Below, one piece after another: positions 16,267-25,875 of a DNA stretch of 64,000 nt. The notes under the pieces were generated by a model. That model was not told the origin of the DNA and made no database searches. It saw only the letters and a program-made list of their open reading frames with translations. Positions within the stretch are counted from its first letter, which is position 1. The number at the start of each line of letters is the position of its first letter. The DNA is from an uncultured Clostridia bacterium (lineage in GTDB: Bacteria; Bacillota; Clostridia; Oscillospirales; Acutalibacteraceae), in assembly GCA_944384995.1 (NCBI GenBank), contig CALWVN010000001.1, forward strand, positions 310,001-374,000. Reading direction: 5' to 3'. The position numbers were made by a program, and so were the translations under genes.

Positions 16267-17325
16267 TTACCGCTTTGCTTTCAGCTTTGCAAACAGCTTG
16301 ACATTGCCGGATTTCACGCGGGAGATAAAGCTGCCCTCAAGATAGGTCAAAGCCGTGCTCTGCATACGGATGGGAATAAGCATGATCTTCATATAGGAAG
16401 ACTGCGCGCGCATTACAGGCAAAAGTGCTTTTACCTTCGGGTCGGTAATGATCTTACGGATCTCGCGCTTTTTTTCCGCTGTGGGAAGCGTGCAGCTTTT
16501 GTTCGTCACATTTTCGACGCAGCCGATCACACGCTCAATATAGCGGCGTGCAAGAAATTCACGGCTGTTCTCGTCGTCAACGCCCCAGTGGCGGTAGAGA
16601 TCTACCATCCAGCCATGCTCTTCTTCTCGCTTTTCATACATATCGCTTCTGTACTTTGTGGTCTCCGACTCGGCACGTTTACGCACAAAGTGATAATATT
16701 TGCCCGGGATGACGGTCACGCGCTCCACGTCGCGCAAAACGCTCAGGTTAAACGGGAAATCATCCCAAAACGTATTCGGGAAATACAGCTTGTTTTCCCG
16801 AATGTAATCGCCGAGGTACAGCTTGTTCCAGGGCGTATACAACAGGTTGCGGTCAAACAGCCGATAGGCATCCTCACGGAATTCCCGCTGGGTAGCGTAT
16901 ACCTTGCCTTCTGCAGCCTGCTCCTGCGTGTATTTTTCCGTATCGGAATAATATGTGTCGATATAATAGCCCGAAACGACAAGCTGCGCGTTCGTGCTTT
17001 CCGCCGCTTCCACCATATCCGCAAGCATGGTTGGCTCCGCAAAATCGTCGGAATCCATAAAATAGAAATATTTGCCCGCCGCTTTATCGATCGCGGTATT
17101 CCGCGCGCTGGGCGCGCCGCCGTTCTCCTTATGGATCACGCGAATGCGATTGTCCTTTTCGGCATAAGCATCACAGATCGCACCGCTTCGGTCGGGGCTT
17201 CCGTCATCGACAGCGAACATTTCCCAATCCGTAAAGGTTTGCTTCTGCATGCTCTCGATCGCAGCGCCGACATAGTCTTCCACGCCGTATACGGGCATAA
17301 TAATGCTGACTTTCACCTCTGCCAC
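16267..17325 (-). CDS. Family 2 glycosyltransferase
   Basis: A 352-residue GT-A fold glycosyltransferase: VSIIMPVYGVEDYV at the N-terminus, the nucleotide-binding DDGSPDRSG, NGGAPSARN, and the DSDD metal-binding motif (DxD equivalent). No membrane helix is seen. Transferred sugar and acceptor are unknown. It lies downstream of the UDP-galactopyranose mutase gene, so cell-surface polysaccharide synthesis with galactofuranose is plausible (inference). The start is the GTG at 17325, nine bases after AGGAG; a longer ATG-started frame to 17370 lacks an SD. It has its own promoter at 17389-17417. Confidence 0.85.
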   Translation of the reverse strand: MAEVKVSIIMPVYGVEDYVGAAIESMQKQTFTDWEMFAVDDGSPDRSGAICDAYAEKDNRIRVIHKENGGAPSARNTAIDKAAGKYFYFMDSDDFAEPTMLADMVEAAESTNAQLVVSGYYIDTYYSDTEKYTQEQAAEGKVYATQREFREDAYRLFDRNLLYTPWNKLYLGDYIRENKLYFPNTFWDDFPFNLSVLRDVERVTVIPGKYYHFVRKRAESETTKYRSDMYEKREEEHGWMVDLYRHWGVDDENSREFLARRYIERVIGCVENVTNKSCTLPTAEKKREIRKIITDPKVKALLPVMRAQSSYMKIMLIPIRMQSTALTYLEGSFISRVKSGNVKLFAKLKAKR

Positions 17326-17347
17326 AGGCACTCTCTCCTTTTGTTCT

Positions 17348-17365
17348 GCGAAGCATGCGCTTCGC
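17348..17365. repeat. Perfect hairpin in the GT2 leader
   Basis: GCGAAGC-ATGC-GCTTCGC, a 7-bp stem with a 4-base loop, between the promoter and the SD of the glycosyltransferase gene. It may stabilise the leader or act as an attenuator. Confidence 0.6.
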
Positions 17366-17388
17366 GGCAATGCGAATATTCGGTGGTT

Positions 17389-17417
17389 ATTATAACACCT
17401 GAAACGACAAGTTGCAA
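17389..17417 (-). promoter_or_regulatory. Promoter of the GT2 gene
   Basis: TTGCAA (17412-17417), 17 bases, TATAAT (17389-17394), in the gap just downstream of glf. Confidence 0.78.
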
Positions 17418-17427
17418 GCCATATTGC

Positions 17428-18525
17428 TTACAGTTCCTTATCGCAAAGCGCCAAGGCGGCTTCTACGCATTTATCCATATCGTAATATTTATACTGTGCG
17501 AGCCTGCCCCCGAACAATACCTTGTCTTCTTTGGCTGCAAGATCGGCGTATTTTTGGTACAGGGAATTGTTTTCCTCGTCGTTCACCGGATAATACGGCT
17601 CCATCCCGGGCTCCCAATCCGCGGGGTATTCGCGGGTAATAACCGTTTTCGGTTGTTTGCCAAACGCAAAATGCTTGTGCTCGATAATGCGTGTATACGG
17701 CACTTCTCGCTCGGTATAATTGACGACGGCGACACCCTGATAGTTTTCACAGTCCAGTGTCTCACTCTCAAAGCGCAGGCTGCGGTAGCCGAGCGCGCCG
17801 TACACATAGTCGTAATAGGCGTCGATCATACCGGTATACAGGCACTTGTCCGCCATGGAGAGGAATTTCTCCCGATCGGAGAAAAAGTCCGTATTCAGCA
17901 GCACGTCGCAGCCCTCGAGCAGCTTTTCGACCATGGCTGTATAGCCTTTTGTCGGGATGCCCTGCCAGCGGTCATTGAAATAGTTGTTGTCATAGGTGTA
18001 CCGGACGGGCAGCCTGCGGATGATGAACGCGGGAAGCTCAGTGCAGTCCCTGCCCCACTGCTTTTCCGTATAGCCCTTGACGAGCTTTGTATACACCTCG
18101 CGCCCGACAAGGCTGATCGCCTGCTCTTCCAAATTTTTCGGCTCGCCCGTGATCTCCGCGCGTTGGCTGTCGATCACGCGGCGCGCCTCCTCAGGTGTTA
18201 CGACGCCAAACATTTTGGAAAAGGTATTCATATTGAACGGCATATTATAGATCTCGCCTTTGTAGTTGGCGATTGGAGAATTAACAAAATTATTGAACTC
18301 GGCAAATTCATTCACGTAATTCCAGACGCGCGGATTGCTTGTGTGGAAGATATGCGCGCCGTACTTATGCACGGAGATCCCCTCGATCTCCTCGGAATAG
18401 ATATTGCCGCCGATATGATTCCGTTTTTCAATGAGCAAAACGGATTTCCCGTGTTTGTTGGCTTCGCGCGCGAACACAGCGCCGAACAGCCCACAGCCAA
18501 CGATCAGATAGTCATAGTGTTTCAA
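17428..18525 (-). CDS. glf: UDP-galactopyranose mutase
   Basis: The flavoenzyme that interconverts UDP-galactopyranose and UDP-galactofuranose, supplying Galf for surface glycans. The 365 residues equal the family length. It has the FAD-binding VGCGLFGAVFA and EKRNHIGGN, the HKYGAHIFHT active-site segment, and YTEKQWG. The start is probably the TTG at 18525, seven bases after AAGGAGG, which yields the usual N-terminus HYDYLIVG; a longer frame to 18552 lacks an SD. The only nearby carbohydrate-assembly gene is the GT2 downstream. Confidence 0.93.
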   Translation of the reverse strand: MKHYDYLIVGCGLFGAVFAREANKHGKSVLLIEKRNHIGGNIYSEEIEGISVHKYGAHIFHTSNPRVWNYVNEFAEFNNFVNSPIANYKGEIYNMPFNMNTFSKMFGVVTPEEARRVIDSQRAEITGEPKNLEEQAISLVGREVYTKLVKGYTEKQWGRDCTELPAFIIRRLPVRYTYDNNYFNDRWQGIPTKGYTAMVEKLLEGCDVLLNTDFFSDREKFLSMADKCLYTGMIDAYYDYVYGALGYRSLRFESETLDCENYQGVAVVNYTEREVPYTRIIEHKHFAFGKQPKTVITREYPADWEPGMEPYYPVNDEENNSLYQKYADLAAKEDKVLFGGRLAQYKYYDMDKCVEAALALCDKEL

Positions 18526-18732
18526 AGGCTCCGCCTCCTTGAAGATAAACAACGATTTGTAAATCCTGAAAAACCGCCCATCGGCAGATTTTCACCTATA
18601 TTTTTGATTAGTATATCATTTTTTTTGCCAAAAGAAAAGAAAAACGTAAAATATTAAAATTTGTTTATTTTTGATAAAAAAAGTTTTTATGATTTTTCGA
18701 AAAAAACGGTGGATATTGCGAAAGGTTTATGT

Positions 18733-18738
18733 TATATT
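18733..18738 (+). promoter_or_regulatory. Candidate -10 box before the ThrE-type genes
   Basis: TATATT at 18733-18738 with a weak -35 (TGGATA, 18710-18715) 17 bases upstream. The AT-rich gap 18526-18762 shows nothing else I can support. Confidence 0.35.
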
Positions 18739-18762
18739 GATGTCGCGGGAGGTGAACGATCG

Positions 18763-19524
18763 TTGGAGACCGAAGAACTGCTTGGCTTGGCGCTCGATAT
18801 CGGTGAAGAAATGCTGATCAGCGGCGCAGAGGTCGGCCGTGTGGAGGACTCTGTGCGCCGCATTTTGACAACTTACGATGTACAGCGGGCGGATGTTTTC
18901 ACCATCACTTCCAGCATCGTTGTTACCGTAACCGATGCAAAAGGCAAAACGCTAACGCAGACAAGACGGATCCGCAAATACGCCACCGACCTTGACAAGC
19001 TGCATGCGCTCAATGCCCTTTCTCGAAAGATCTGCGCTGAAAGGCCCGGTTCGGAAGCGATCCGCGGCGAGCTTTCCAAAATCTATACAGGTAAAACGTA
19101 CCCCGTGCCGGTGCTTTGTGCTGCATTTGCGCTGATTGCGGGTTCTTTTACGCTCTTTTTCGGCGGAACGGTGCCGGACGCCGCAGCAGCGGCACTCATC
19201 GGCGCGATTCTCAAATTTTCCGTACTGCTTATTGACAAAACCGGCGTGAACATGGTATTTGCCAACGTCGTTAATTCCTTTTTGGTAAGCGCTTTGGCAT
19301 TCTTGTGCACCGCTGTCGGGTTCGGCACGCACGCCGACAGCATCATCATCGGCAATATCATGCTGCTGATCCCCGGGATCGGTATGACCAACGCCATTCG
19401 AGACATCATAAGCGGCGATATCATGGCGGGAATCCTGCGGTTTTGCGAGTCGGTCGTCATTGCCATTGCCATCGCCGCCGGGTACAGCATTGCTGCACTT
19501 TTGTTTGGGAGGTGGTCGTTATGA
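18763..19524 (+). CDS. ThrE-type threonine/serine exporter, N-terminal half (DUF1212)
   Basis: A 253-residue protein with the cytosolic ThrE N-domain (ALDIGEEMLISGAEVGRVED and VTITDAKG-like strands), then about five membrane helices (LLIPGIGMTNAIRDIISGD near the end). ThrE in actinobacteria is one protein; Firmicutes often encode its two halves as neighbours, as here. The predicted role is export of threonine, serine or other small solutes; the substrate is unproven. The only in-frame start that keeps the family N-terminus is the TTG at 18763, ten bases after GGGAGG. Its stop overlaps the next ATG (ATGA), showing coupling. Confidence 0.85.
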   Translation: METEELLGLALDIGEEMLISGAEVGRVEDSVRRILTTYDVQRADVFTITSSIVVTVTDAKGKTLTQTRRIRKYATDLDKLHALNALSRKICAERPGSEAIRGELSKIYTGKTYPVPVLCAAFALIAGSFTLFFGGTVPDAAAAALIGAILKFSVLLIDKTGVNMVFANVVNSFLVSALAFLCTAVGFGTHADSIIIGNIMLLIPGIGMTNAIRDIISGDIMAGILRFCESVVIAIAIAAGYSIAALLFGRWSL

Positions 19525-19991
19525 CGTACGCCGTCCAAATGGTCACCGCCTTTCTCGGGTCCATGGGCTTTTCCGTTCTTTTCAACATCCGGCGCACGAA
19601 GCTGCTGATTGCAGGCTTTGGCGGTGCGCTTTCTTGGGGCGCCTATCTGCTGTTCGGCGCCGTGCTGGAGGACGGCCCGCTGCGCTGTTTCCTTGCCGCT
19701 GTGTGTGTGACCGTATACGCGGAAATTTTTGCACGCGTAAAAAAAACGCCGACGACCTCATTCCTTGTTCCCGGTATGATCCCTTTGATCCCCGGTGGTA
19801 CGCTTTACAATACTATGCAGTATGCCATTGCAGGGAACTGGGAACAATTCGGTGCTGCCGCTTCCTACACCATCCGTGTGGCTTTGTCTCTTGCGGCAGG
19901 CATTATTGTGGTATCTTCGGTCATGCGCATGGTTGTTGCAGTCATCCGCTTTGTGCGCATACGCTGCATACGGCCTCCGCAAAGGAAATAG
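19521..19991 (+). CDS. ThrE-type exporter, C-terminal half (DUF3815)
   Basis: A 156-residue protein with four membrane helices and the repeat-related motif FLVPGMIPLIPGGTLY, mirrored by LIPGIGMTNAIRD in the partner. It overlaps the upstream gene by 4 bases and is presumably its obligate partner in one transporter. Confidence 0.85.
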   Translation: MTYAVQMVTAFLGSMGFSVLFNIRRTKLLIAGFGGALSWGAYLLFGAVLEDGPLRCFLAAVCVTVYAEIFARVKKTPTTSFLVPGMIPLIPGGTLYNTMQYAIAGNWEQFGAAASYTIRVALSLAAGIIVVSSVMRMVVAVIRFVRIRCIRPPQRK

Positions 19992-20047
19992 GCATTCTGC
20001 TTCCTTTTATATAGAATGATCCACTTCATACTTAAACAGGAGTTTTT

Positions 20048-21394
20048 ATGAAACGTAAAATCACCCGAGTACTCTCCCCCTTGCGTGTTGTTGTGCTCGG
20101 CTACTTTCTGATCATTTTGACCGGTGCGCTTTTGCTGTGCCTGCCCATTTCCTCACGCGCGGGTACATGGACACCGTTTCACGATACGCTTTTTACCGCC
20201 ACTTCCGCCACATGCGTGACCGGCTTGATTGTCTACGACACCTACACACACTGGACGCTGTTCGGGCAGATTGTCATTATTTCCATGATTCAGGTCGGCG
20301 GCATCGGATTTATGACGCTTGCGATCTCCGCTTTGTCGTTTACAAAACGCAAGATCGGACTGCGCGGCAGGTTTACGATGCAGGAGGATGTCGGCGCGTC
20401 ACAGATCGGCGGCATTGTACGTATAACGCGTTTTATCCTGCTCGGCACCGCGCTGTTTGAAGGGCTTGGCGCGCTGCTGCTTGCTTTTCGCTTCTGCCCG
20501 CAGTTCGGCTTTTGGAAAGGGCTGTATTTCAGTATTTTCCATTCGATTTCCGCGTTCTGTAACGCGGGCTTCGACTTAATGGGCGGGACTGAGCCGTTTT
20601 CCTCGCTGACCGCCTATTCCGGCGATCCGCTGGTCAGTCTTGTGATCAGCAGCCTGATTGTCATCGGCGGTTTGGGTTTCTTTGTCTGGTACGATATTTT
20701 GAAAAACAAGTTCCGTGTTCGGCGCTACAAGCTGCACACCAAGGTGGTGCTCATCACGACGTTTGGGCTCATTGCCATCCCGTTTTTGCTCATGGTCTTT
20801 TTTGAGCGCAACAGCGCCGAACTGCACGCGAACGGTACGGGCGAATATCTGCTGTCCATGCTGTTCCAGACGATAACCCCGCGTACGGCGGGCTTTAACT
20901 CCGTGGATTACGGTCTGCTTTCCAATGCGACGATCGTGCTGTCCATCTTTTTGATGCTCGTCGGCGGCTCGCCGAGCTCGACGGCAGGCGGTATGAAGAC
21001 TACAACGCTTGCCATGTGGTTTGCCGGTATGATCTCCGTCCTGCGCCGCCGCAAAACGGTTGAAAGCTTTCACCGCCGCATGGGAGAGGACGCAATGCTG
21101 CAAATCATCAGCGTCTCGGCGATGTATATACTGTTGTTTTTCGTATCGGGCATGCTTATTTGCGCATTTGACCCCGTTTCCATCAAAGAATCCTTCTTTG
21201 AAGTGGCTTCCGCGCTCGGTACGGTCGGCCTGACGCTCGGCATCACGCCGACGCTTTCCGTTCCCTCTCTGCTTGTGCTGATCGCCTTGATGTTTTTCGG
21301 CAGAGTCGGCGGCATCACACTGCTTTTGGCATTCCACGGGCAGCAAGGCGCAACGCCTTCCAAATATCCGGTAGAAAAAATCAACATTGGCTGA
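20048..21394 (+). CDS. ktrB: K+ transporter membrane subunit (TrkH/KtrB family)
   Basis: A 448-residue channel-like K+ uptake protein with four pore-loop repeats. Selectivity-filter-like motifs are visible (TCVTGL, AFCNAGFDLMGG, TPRTAGFNSV, LGTVGLTLG). The intramembrane gate region is SPSSTAGGMKTTT. Ktr systems use Na+ or the membrane potential and need the cytosolic ring encoded by the next gene, 13 bases downstream. Start ATG 20048 with CAGGAG. Confidence 0.92.
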   Translation: MKRKITRVLSPLRVVVLGYFLIILTGALLLCLPISSRAGTWTPFHDTLFTATSATCVTGLIVYDTYTHWTLFGQIVIISMIQVGGIGFMTLAISALSFTKRKIGLRGRFTMQEDVGASQIGGIVRITRFILLGTALFEGLGALLLAFRFCPQFGFWKGLYFSIFHSISAFCNAGFDLMGGTEPFSSLTAYSGDPLVSLVISSLIVIGGLGFFVWYDILKNKFRVRRYKLHTKVVLITTFGLIAIPFLLMVFFERNSAELHANGTGEYLLSMLFQTITPRTAGFNSVDYGLLSNATIVLSIFLMLVGGSPSSTAGGMKTTTLAMWFAGMISVLRRRKTVESFHRRMGEDAMLQIISVSAMYILLFFVSGMLICAFDPVSIKESFFEVASALGTVGLTLGITPTLSVPSLLVLIALMFFGRVGGITLLLAFHGQQGATPSKYPVEKINIG

Positions 21395-21407
21395 AAGGAA
21401 ATGCAAT

Positions 21408-22052
21408 ATGAAATCCATTTTGATCATCGGACTCGGTCGCTTCGGTCGCCACATGGCGGAAAAATTCAATGAACACGGCAACGATGTTATGGCAATTGAT
21501 ATTTCAGAGGATCGTGTCAATGCGGTGCTCCCCTTTGTAACGGACGGGCAGATCGGCGACGCGACCAACGAGGCGTTTATGGAGTCCTTAGGCGTGAACA
21601 ATTATGATCTGTGTGTTGTCGCCATCGGCGACAACTTCCAAAGCTCACTGGAAGCGACCGCACTGCTCAAAGACCTTGGCGCGCGTTTTGTTCTCTCTCG
21701 CGCAAGCCGAGACGTGCATGCGAAGTTCCTGCTGCGCAACGGCGCCGATGAAGTGGTTTATACCGAAAAAGAAACTGCGGAACGTCTCGCTGTGAAATAC
21801 GGCAACGATAATATTTTTGATTATGTGGAGATCGACCCGAACTTTTCCATTTATGAAATCGCCACGCCCCCGTCCTGGGTCGGCAAAACTATTTTACAAA
21901 AGAGTGTCCGCACGAAATATAATATCAGTATCTTGGCGACCCGGTCGGACGGGCAGATCTATCCCCTGCCCAATCCCGATCATGTATTTTCGGCAAACGA
22001 GTCGCTGATGATACTCGGCAGAAACGCAGACGTGGAACGTCTGATCAAGTGA
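21408..22052 (+). CDS. ktrA: K+ uptake regulatory subunit (KtrA/TrkA)
   Basis: A 214-residue cytosolic RCK protein. It has an N-terminal Rossmann fold binding nucleotide (IIGLGRFGRHMAEKF, acidic end of strand 2 at AIDISED) and a C-terminal RCK_C domain (about 135-214). It forms the ring that gates KtrB in response to ATP/ADP and possibly c-di-AMP. The ATG at 21408 has an AAAGGAAA SD. It is followed after 19 bases by the ABC-F gene. Confidence 0.92.
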   Translation: MKSILIIGLGRFGRHMAEKFNEHGNDVMAIDISEDRVNAVLPFVTDGQIGDATNEAFMESLGVNNYDLCVVAIGDNFQSSLEATALLKDLGARFVLSRASRDVHAKFLLRNGADEVVYTEKETAERLAVKYGNDNIFDYVEIDPNFSIYEIATPPSWVGKTILQKSVRTKYNISILATRSDGQIYPLPNPDHVFSANESLMILGRNADVERLIK

Positions 22053-22071
22053 TCCGTTTCGGAGAATCCGT

Positions 22072-23982
22072 ATGTTATTGACCCTGCAACAGGTCTCTAA
22101 AAGCTTTTTGGACGAGCCTGTTTTAAAAAATATTGACCTTGCCGTGCGCGAGGATGACCGCATCGGTCTGCTCGGTGTAAACGGCGTCGGCAAAAGCACC
22201 CTGCTGCAAATCGCAGCGGGTGTTTTGCCGTGTGATACGGGAACGGTTGACCGTAAAAAAGGACTTCGCATCGGGTATTTACGGCAAAACGAAGCGCTGG
22301 ATTCCGAAAATACGCTGGAAGCGGAGATCCGCCTTGCGCTGCAGACGGTGTTTGATACGCGAGCTCGGCTTGCCGAACTTTCCGAACGCATGGCAGACGC
22401 CGACCCGCATAGCGGCGACTACCGCGCGCTCTCCGCGAAATATGACCGCTGCACGGCAGAATATGCCGCACTCGACGGGTATACCGCCGACGTACGCATC
22501 GAAACGGTGTTAAACGGTTTGGGCTTCGGCAGCTTTGACCGACAAATGTCTGTTAAAAATTTAAGCGGCGGTGAAAAGATCCGTTTCGCCATAGCGAAAA
22601 CGCTTTTGCAAAACCCGGAACTGCTTTTGCTCGACGAACCGACAAACCATTTGGATTTTCAGATGCTTGCGTGGCTCGAAAGCTATCTTTCCGCTTACAA
22701 AGGTGCTGTGATTGTAGTTTCGCACGACCGCTATTTTTTGGACAGCGTTGCAAAGGATATCTGCGAACTTGAACGCGGTGCGCTTGTACGCTATAAGGGC
22801 GGCTATTCCGCTTTTCTGGTACAAAAGGAAGAGCGCGTGCGCACACTTGAAAAAGCCTATCAAAAGCAGCAAACACAGCTTGCCGCCATGCGCGAGTATG
22901 TGCAGAAGAATTTAGCGCGTTCGAGCAGCACCAACAGCGTCGGTTCCCGCGTAAAAGCGCTTGAAAAAGCGGAAGAAATGGAGCTGCCAAATCCCCGGCA
23001 GCCTGTCGCGCATTTTGATTTTCCTTACGACTATCCACCGCACAAGCTGGTTTTGGAACTGCGAAATGTAGGTGTACATGTCGGCAATCGGCTAAACGGT
23101 AAACAATTGTATGACGACGTTGATTTTGAAATCGAAAAAGGGGAAAAAATTGCATTGGTAGGCCCGAACGGCGTGGGAAAAAGCTCTCTTCTCAAAGCAA
23201 TCCTGAAAAAAATCCCCGCAACGGGTGTGATCCGTCTCGGCGGAAATGTGCGTGTGGGCTATTTTGACCAGGAGCTTGCCGATCTTGACTTAAACTGTAC
23301 GGTTCTGGAAGCCGTACATCGTCGCTTCCCCGCTAAAACGGAGCACGAGATACGAAGCGCACTGGCCCGGCTGCTTATCACGGACGAAGCGGTTTACAAA
23401 CGCGTATGCGAGCTTTCAGGCGCAAACCGCGCAAAGGTTGCTTTTTGCATCTTAATGTTCACACGGGCAAATTTTTTGATTTTGGACGAACCGACCAACC
23501 ATCTCGACTACACGGCAAAAGAAGCACTGGACGACGCCCTGCGCCGTTTCGACGGCACAATTCTGGTCGTCTCGCACGACCGCTATTTTCTAAACAGTGT
23601 CCCGACTGTGATCGCGGAAATGCAGCCGCAGGGCATCACGCTTTACCCGGGGAAATACGATGCTTATATAGCGGCAAAGGCGCAGAATGTGTCCAATGTC
23701 TCTATGGAAAACAGCAAAAGCAAAGCACCCTCCGAACAAAAGGCTGCCTATGAATCCGCAAGAAAAAACAAGGCGGAGGAACGCCGTCGTCGTGCGCGCG
23801 CTGCGGCGTTGCAAAAAGAGATCGAAGACGGCTACCGAAAGCTCAACGCTTTGAAAGCCGAATGCGAATTGCCAGACGTTGTCGTGAACTATGCGCGGCT
23901 CTCGGCTCTGACAGAAGAGATCGAGACATTGACGGAAACGGTGGACGCGTTGGAAACGGAATGGCTGACCCTCGACGAGTAA
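22072..23982 (+). CDS. ABC-F family ATPase
   Basis: A 636-residue soluble protein with two ABC cassettes and no membrane part, acting on the ribosome. First cassette: GVNGVGKST, LSGGEKIRFAIAKTLL, LLLLDEPTNHLD. Second: GPNGVGKSS, a diverged signature LSGANRAKVAF, FLILDEPTNHLD. The linker (about 245-310) is the charged helical P-site-tRNA-interaction segment. A coiled-coil tail follows (about 555-636, with KNKAEERRRRARAA). It could be a housekeeping translation factor or an antibiotic-protection type; sequence alone does not decide. Confidence 0.9.
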   Translation: MLLTLQQVSKSFLDEPVLKNIDLAVREDDRIGLLGVNGVGKSTLLQIAAGVLPCDTGTVDRKKGLRIGYLRQNEALDSENTLEAEIRLALQTVFDTRARLAELSERMADADPHSGDYRALSAKYDRCTAEYAALDGYTADVRIETVLNGLGFGSFDRQMSVKNLSGGEKIRFAIAKTLLQNPELLLLDEPTNHLDFQMLAWLESYLSAYKGAVIVVSHDRYFLDSVAKDICELERGALVRYKGGYSAFLVQKEERVRTLEKAYQKQQTQLAAMREYVQKNLARSSSTNSVGSRVKALEKAEEMELPNPRQPVAHFDFPYDYPPHKLVLELRNVGVHVGNRLNGKQLYDDVDFEIEKGEKIALVGPNGVGKSSLLKAILKKIPATGVIRLGGNVRVGYFDQELADLDLNCTVLEAVHRRFPAKTEHEIRSALARLLITDEAVYKRVCELSGANRAKVAFCILMFTRANFLILDEPTNHLDYTAKEALDDALRRFDGTILVVSHDRYFLNSVPTVIAEMQPQGITLYPGKYDAYIAAKAQNVSNVSMENSKSKAPSEQKAAYESARKNKAEERRRRARAAALQKEIEDGYRKLNALKAECELPDVVVNYARLSALTEEIETLTETVDALETEWLTLDE

Positions 23983-23990
23983 ATCACCGG

Positions 23991-24016
23991 AAAAGCGGGC
24001 GTTCGCCCGCTTTTTT
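23991..24016 (+). terminator. Terminator of the thrE-ktr-ABC-F run
   Basis: AAAAGCGGGC (23991-24000) pairs with GCCCGCTTTT (24005-24014), followed by more T. Confidence 0.9.
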
Positions 24017-24082
24017 AACCGGAACAGACTTTTAATTTTTTGTAAATTCGTGCGCAGGCAAGCGCTTTTTCAAAAAATGTGC

Positions 24083-24111
24083 TTGTATCTTTTGTCAAAA
24101 TAGTATAAAAT
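24083..24111 (+). promoter_or_regulatory. Promoter of the foldase gene
   Basis: TTGTAT (24083-24088), 17 bases, TAAAAT (24106-24111). Confidence 0.6.
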
Positions 24112-24163
24112 GAGTATGTTTATTCGGTCTTCCGAAAAATCATCTGAAAAAGGATGGAACGGT

Positions 24164-25861
24164 ATGGAGAACAATCACGCAGAAAAAAGCCAAGCGGAGC
24201 TTTACCGCGAGGAGCGCAAAAAGCGCATTGACTCCGCGGCAAAGAAAAAGGCTAAGAAAAATCCGAAGGCCGCTAAAGCGAAGCGCGTTGCGGCGAAGGT
24301 CATCGGCGTTGTTTTGGCCGTGGCGATCGTGCTCGGTGCGGTATACGCCGTGCTCAATTTCTTCGGTGTGCCGCAAAAGGTCCTGACTGCAGCAACGATC
24401 GGTGATGAAAAGGTTTCTGTGGCAAAATACAACTTTTACTATATGGATCTTTATATGAGTGTACAGCAGACCTCTGCGCAGTATGACTCGCAATACGGCG
24501 ACGGCTACGGCGCAATGTACACGGGGTACGATTCTTCCCTGACGCCGATGGAGCAGGAATATCCCGAGGAGCTGGAGGGCTATGAAGGCGAAGGGACACC
24601 GACCTGGGCGGATTATTTCCGTATCAATACGCTCAATTCCCTGCAATCCTATATTGCGTATGCGGATATGGCGCGGGAAGCCGGGCTTACACTGACAGAG
24701 GACGAGCAGGCAGAGATCGACGAGCAGATCGAAAGCCTGCGCTCTACGGCGGAATCCAACGACTATTCCCTGAACCGCTGGCTGATCCGGCTGTACGGCA
24801 AGGGCGTGAACGAGGATCTGCTTCGTGAAGTCCTGGAGGAACGTTACCTTGCTTCCAATTATGCGCAGCAAAAGAGCGAGGAACTGTCCGACGCGGTCAC
24901 GGATGAAGAGATCAATGCGGAATATACGGAAAACGTAGCGGATTATGCGGAGCTTTCCGTGTCCCTGTTCACCGTTTCGGCGGATACGTCTTCCATTTCT
25001 GAGGATGCGACCGAGGAAGAACAGGAAGCCGCACGTACCGAAGCAATGGCAGCGGCAAAGAGTGAAGCGGAACGTTACGCCGCACAGGTTACGGATGCCG
25101 CCACACTTTTGGAACAGGCACAGGCGTATAACAGCACGGCGACAGAATCCGGCGTTACGCAGAAGGACGTTACCGCATCCACGCTGGAGTCCTCCTACGG
25201 CACGAATGTGCGCGACTGGGTGCTTTCCGGTGACCGCGCAGTCGGTGATGTGGACGTCGTGGAATCCGATAACGGATACACTGTCATTTACATGGCGGAA
25301 CTGCCACATCAGGACACGACCAAACCAGTGGATGTGCGTCATATCCTGATCCAGTTTGAAACCGAGACCGACGACGAGGGCAACACGGTTGAGCTGGCGG
25401 ATGAGCAAAAAGCCACCTACTATGCGCAGGCGGAGGAAATCTATCAGCAGTTCCAGGAAAACCCGACGGAAGATAATTTTGCTGCGCTCGCCAATGAAAA
25501 CAGCGATGATCCCGGTTCTAATGAAAACGGCGGCCTTTACGAGGACGTACAGCCCGGCGAAATGGCCGAGGCATTTGATAATTGGATCTTTGATCCCGCG
25601 CGCAAGCCCGGAGACAGCGGAATCGTTGAAACAGAAATCGGTTATCATATCATGTACTATGTCGGCAACGACAACGAGGAAGTCTGGAAGTCCACGGTGC
25701 GTACTGCACTGGCAAATGAAGCCGTTACGGCTTTTGATGAGGAAATCATCAACGGTGAGACCTATCGAATCGACTCCTCTTCCATAATGATTAACTGGTC
25801 TGTTTCACAGCTGGAGTCACTGATTACCGAAACCTATATTGCGAGCAATTACAATTCCTAA
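24164..25861 (+). CDS. Membrane-anchored parvulin-type peptidyl-prolyl isomerase (PrsA/SurA-like)
   Basis: A 565-residue protein. A basic cytosolic N-tail (KKKAKKNPKAAKAKR) is followed by one membrane helix (about 43-65) and a large extracytoplasmic part. It has SurA_N-like helices with a TLTEDEQAEIDEQIE stretch, and a PpiC/rotamase domain (from about 388, VDVRHILIQFE, SDDPGSNENGGLYEDV, ETEIGYHIMYYV). The predicted role is folding of secreted proteins at the outer face. Unlike PrsA it has no lipobox and is anchored by the N-terminal helix. The start is the ATG at 24164 rather than an upstream frame opening at 24110. Confidence 0.85.
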   Translation: MENNHAEKSQAELYREERKKRIDSAAKKKAKKNPKAAKAKRVAAKVIGVVLAVAIVLGAVYAVLNFFGVPQKVLTAATIGDEKVSVAKYNFYYMDLYMSVQQTSAQYDSQYGDGYGAMYTGYDSSLTPMEQEYPEELEGYEGEGTPTWADYFRINTLNSLQSYIAYADMAREAGLTLTEDEQAEIDEQIESLRSTAESNDYSLNRWLIRLYGKGVNEDLLREVLEERYLASNYAQQKSEELSDAVTDEEINAEYTENVADYAELSVSLFTVSADTSSISEDATEEEQEAARTEAMAAAKSEAERYAAQVTDAATLLEQAQAYNSTATESGVTQKDVTASTLESSYGTNVRDWVLSGDRAVGDVDVVESDNGYTVIYMAELPHQDTTKPVDVRHILIQFETETDDEGNTVELADEQKATYYAQAEEIYQQFQENPTEDNFAALANENSDDPGSNENGGLYEDVQPGEMAEAFDNWIFDPARKPGDSGIVETEIGYHIMYYVGNDNEEVWKSTVRTALANEAVTAFDEEIINGETYRIDSSSIMINWSVSQLESLITETYIASNYNS

Positions 25862-25875
25862 GCAAGATAAAATCA

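Noticed and set aside
16588..18657. 689-codon open frame on the plus strand
   Set aside because: Antisense to the GT2 and glf genes and crosses their intergenic gap; the composition reflects the codon bias of the opposite strand.
24140..25648. 502-codon open frame on the minus strand
   Set aside because: Antisense to the foldase gene; no domain or SD, rich in Arg/His/Leu as antisense frames are here.
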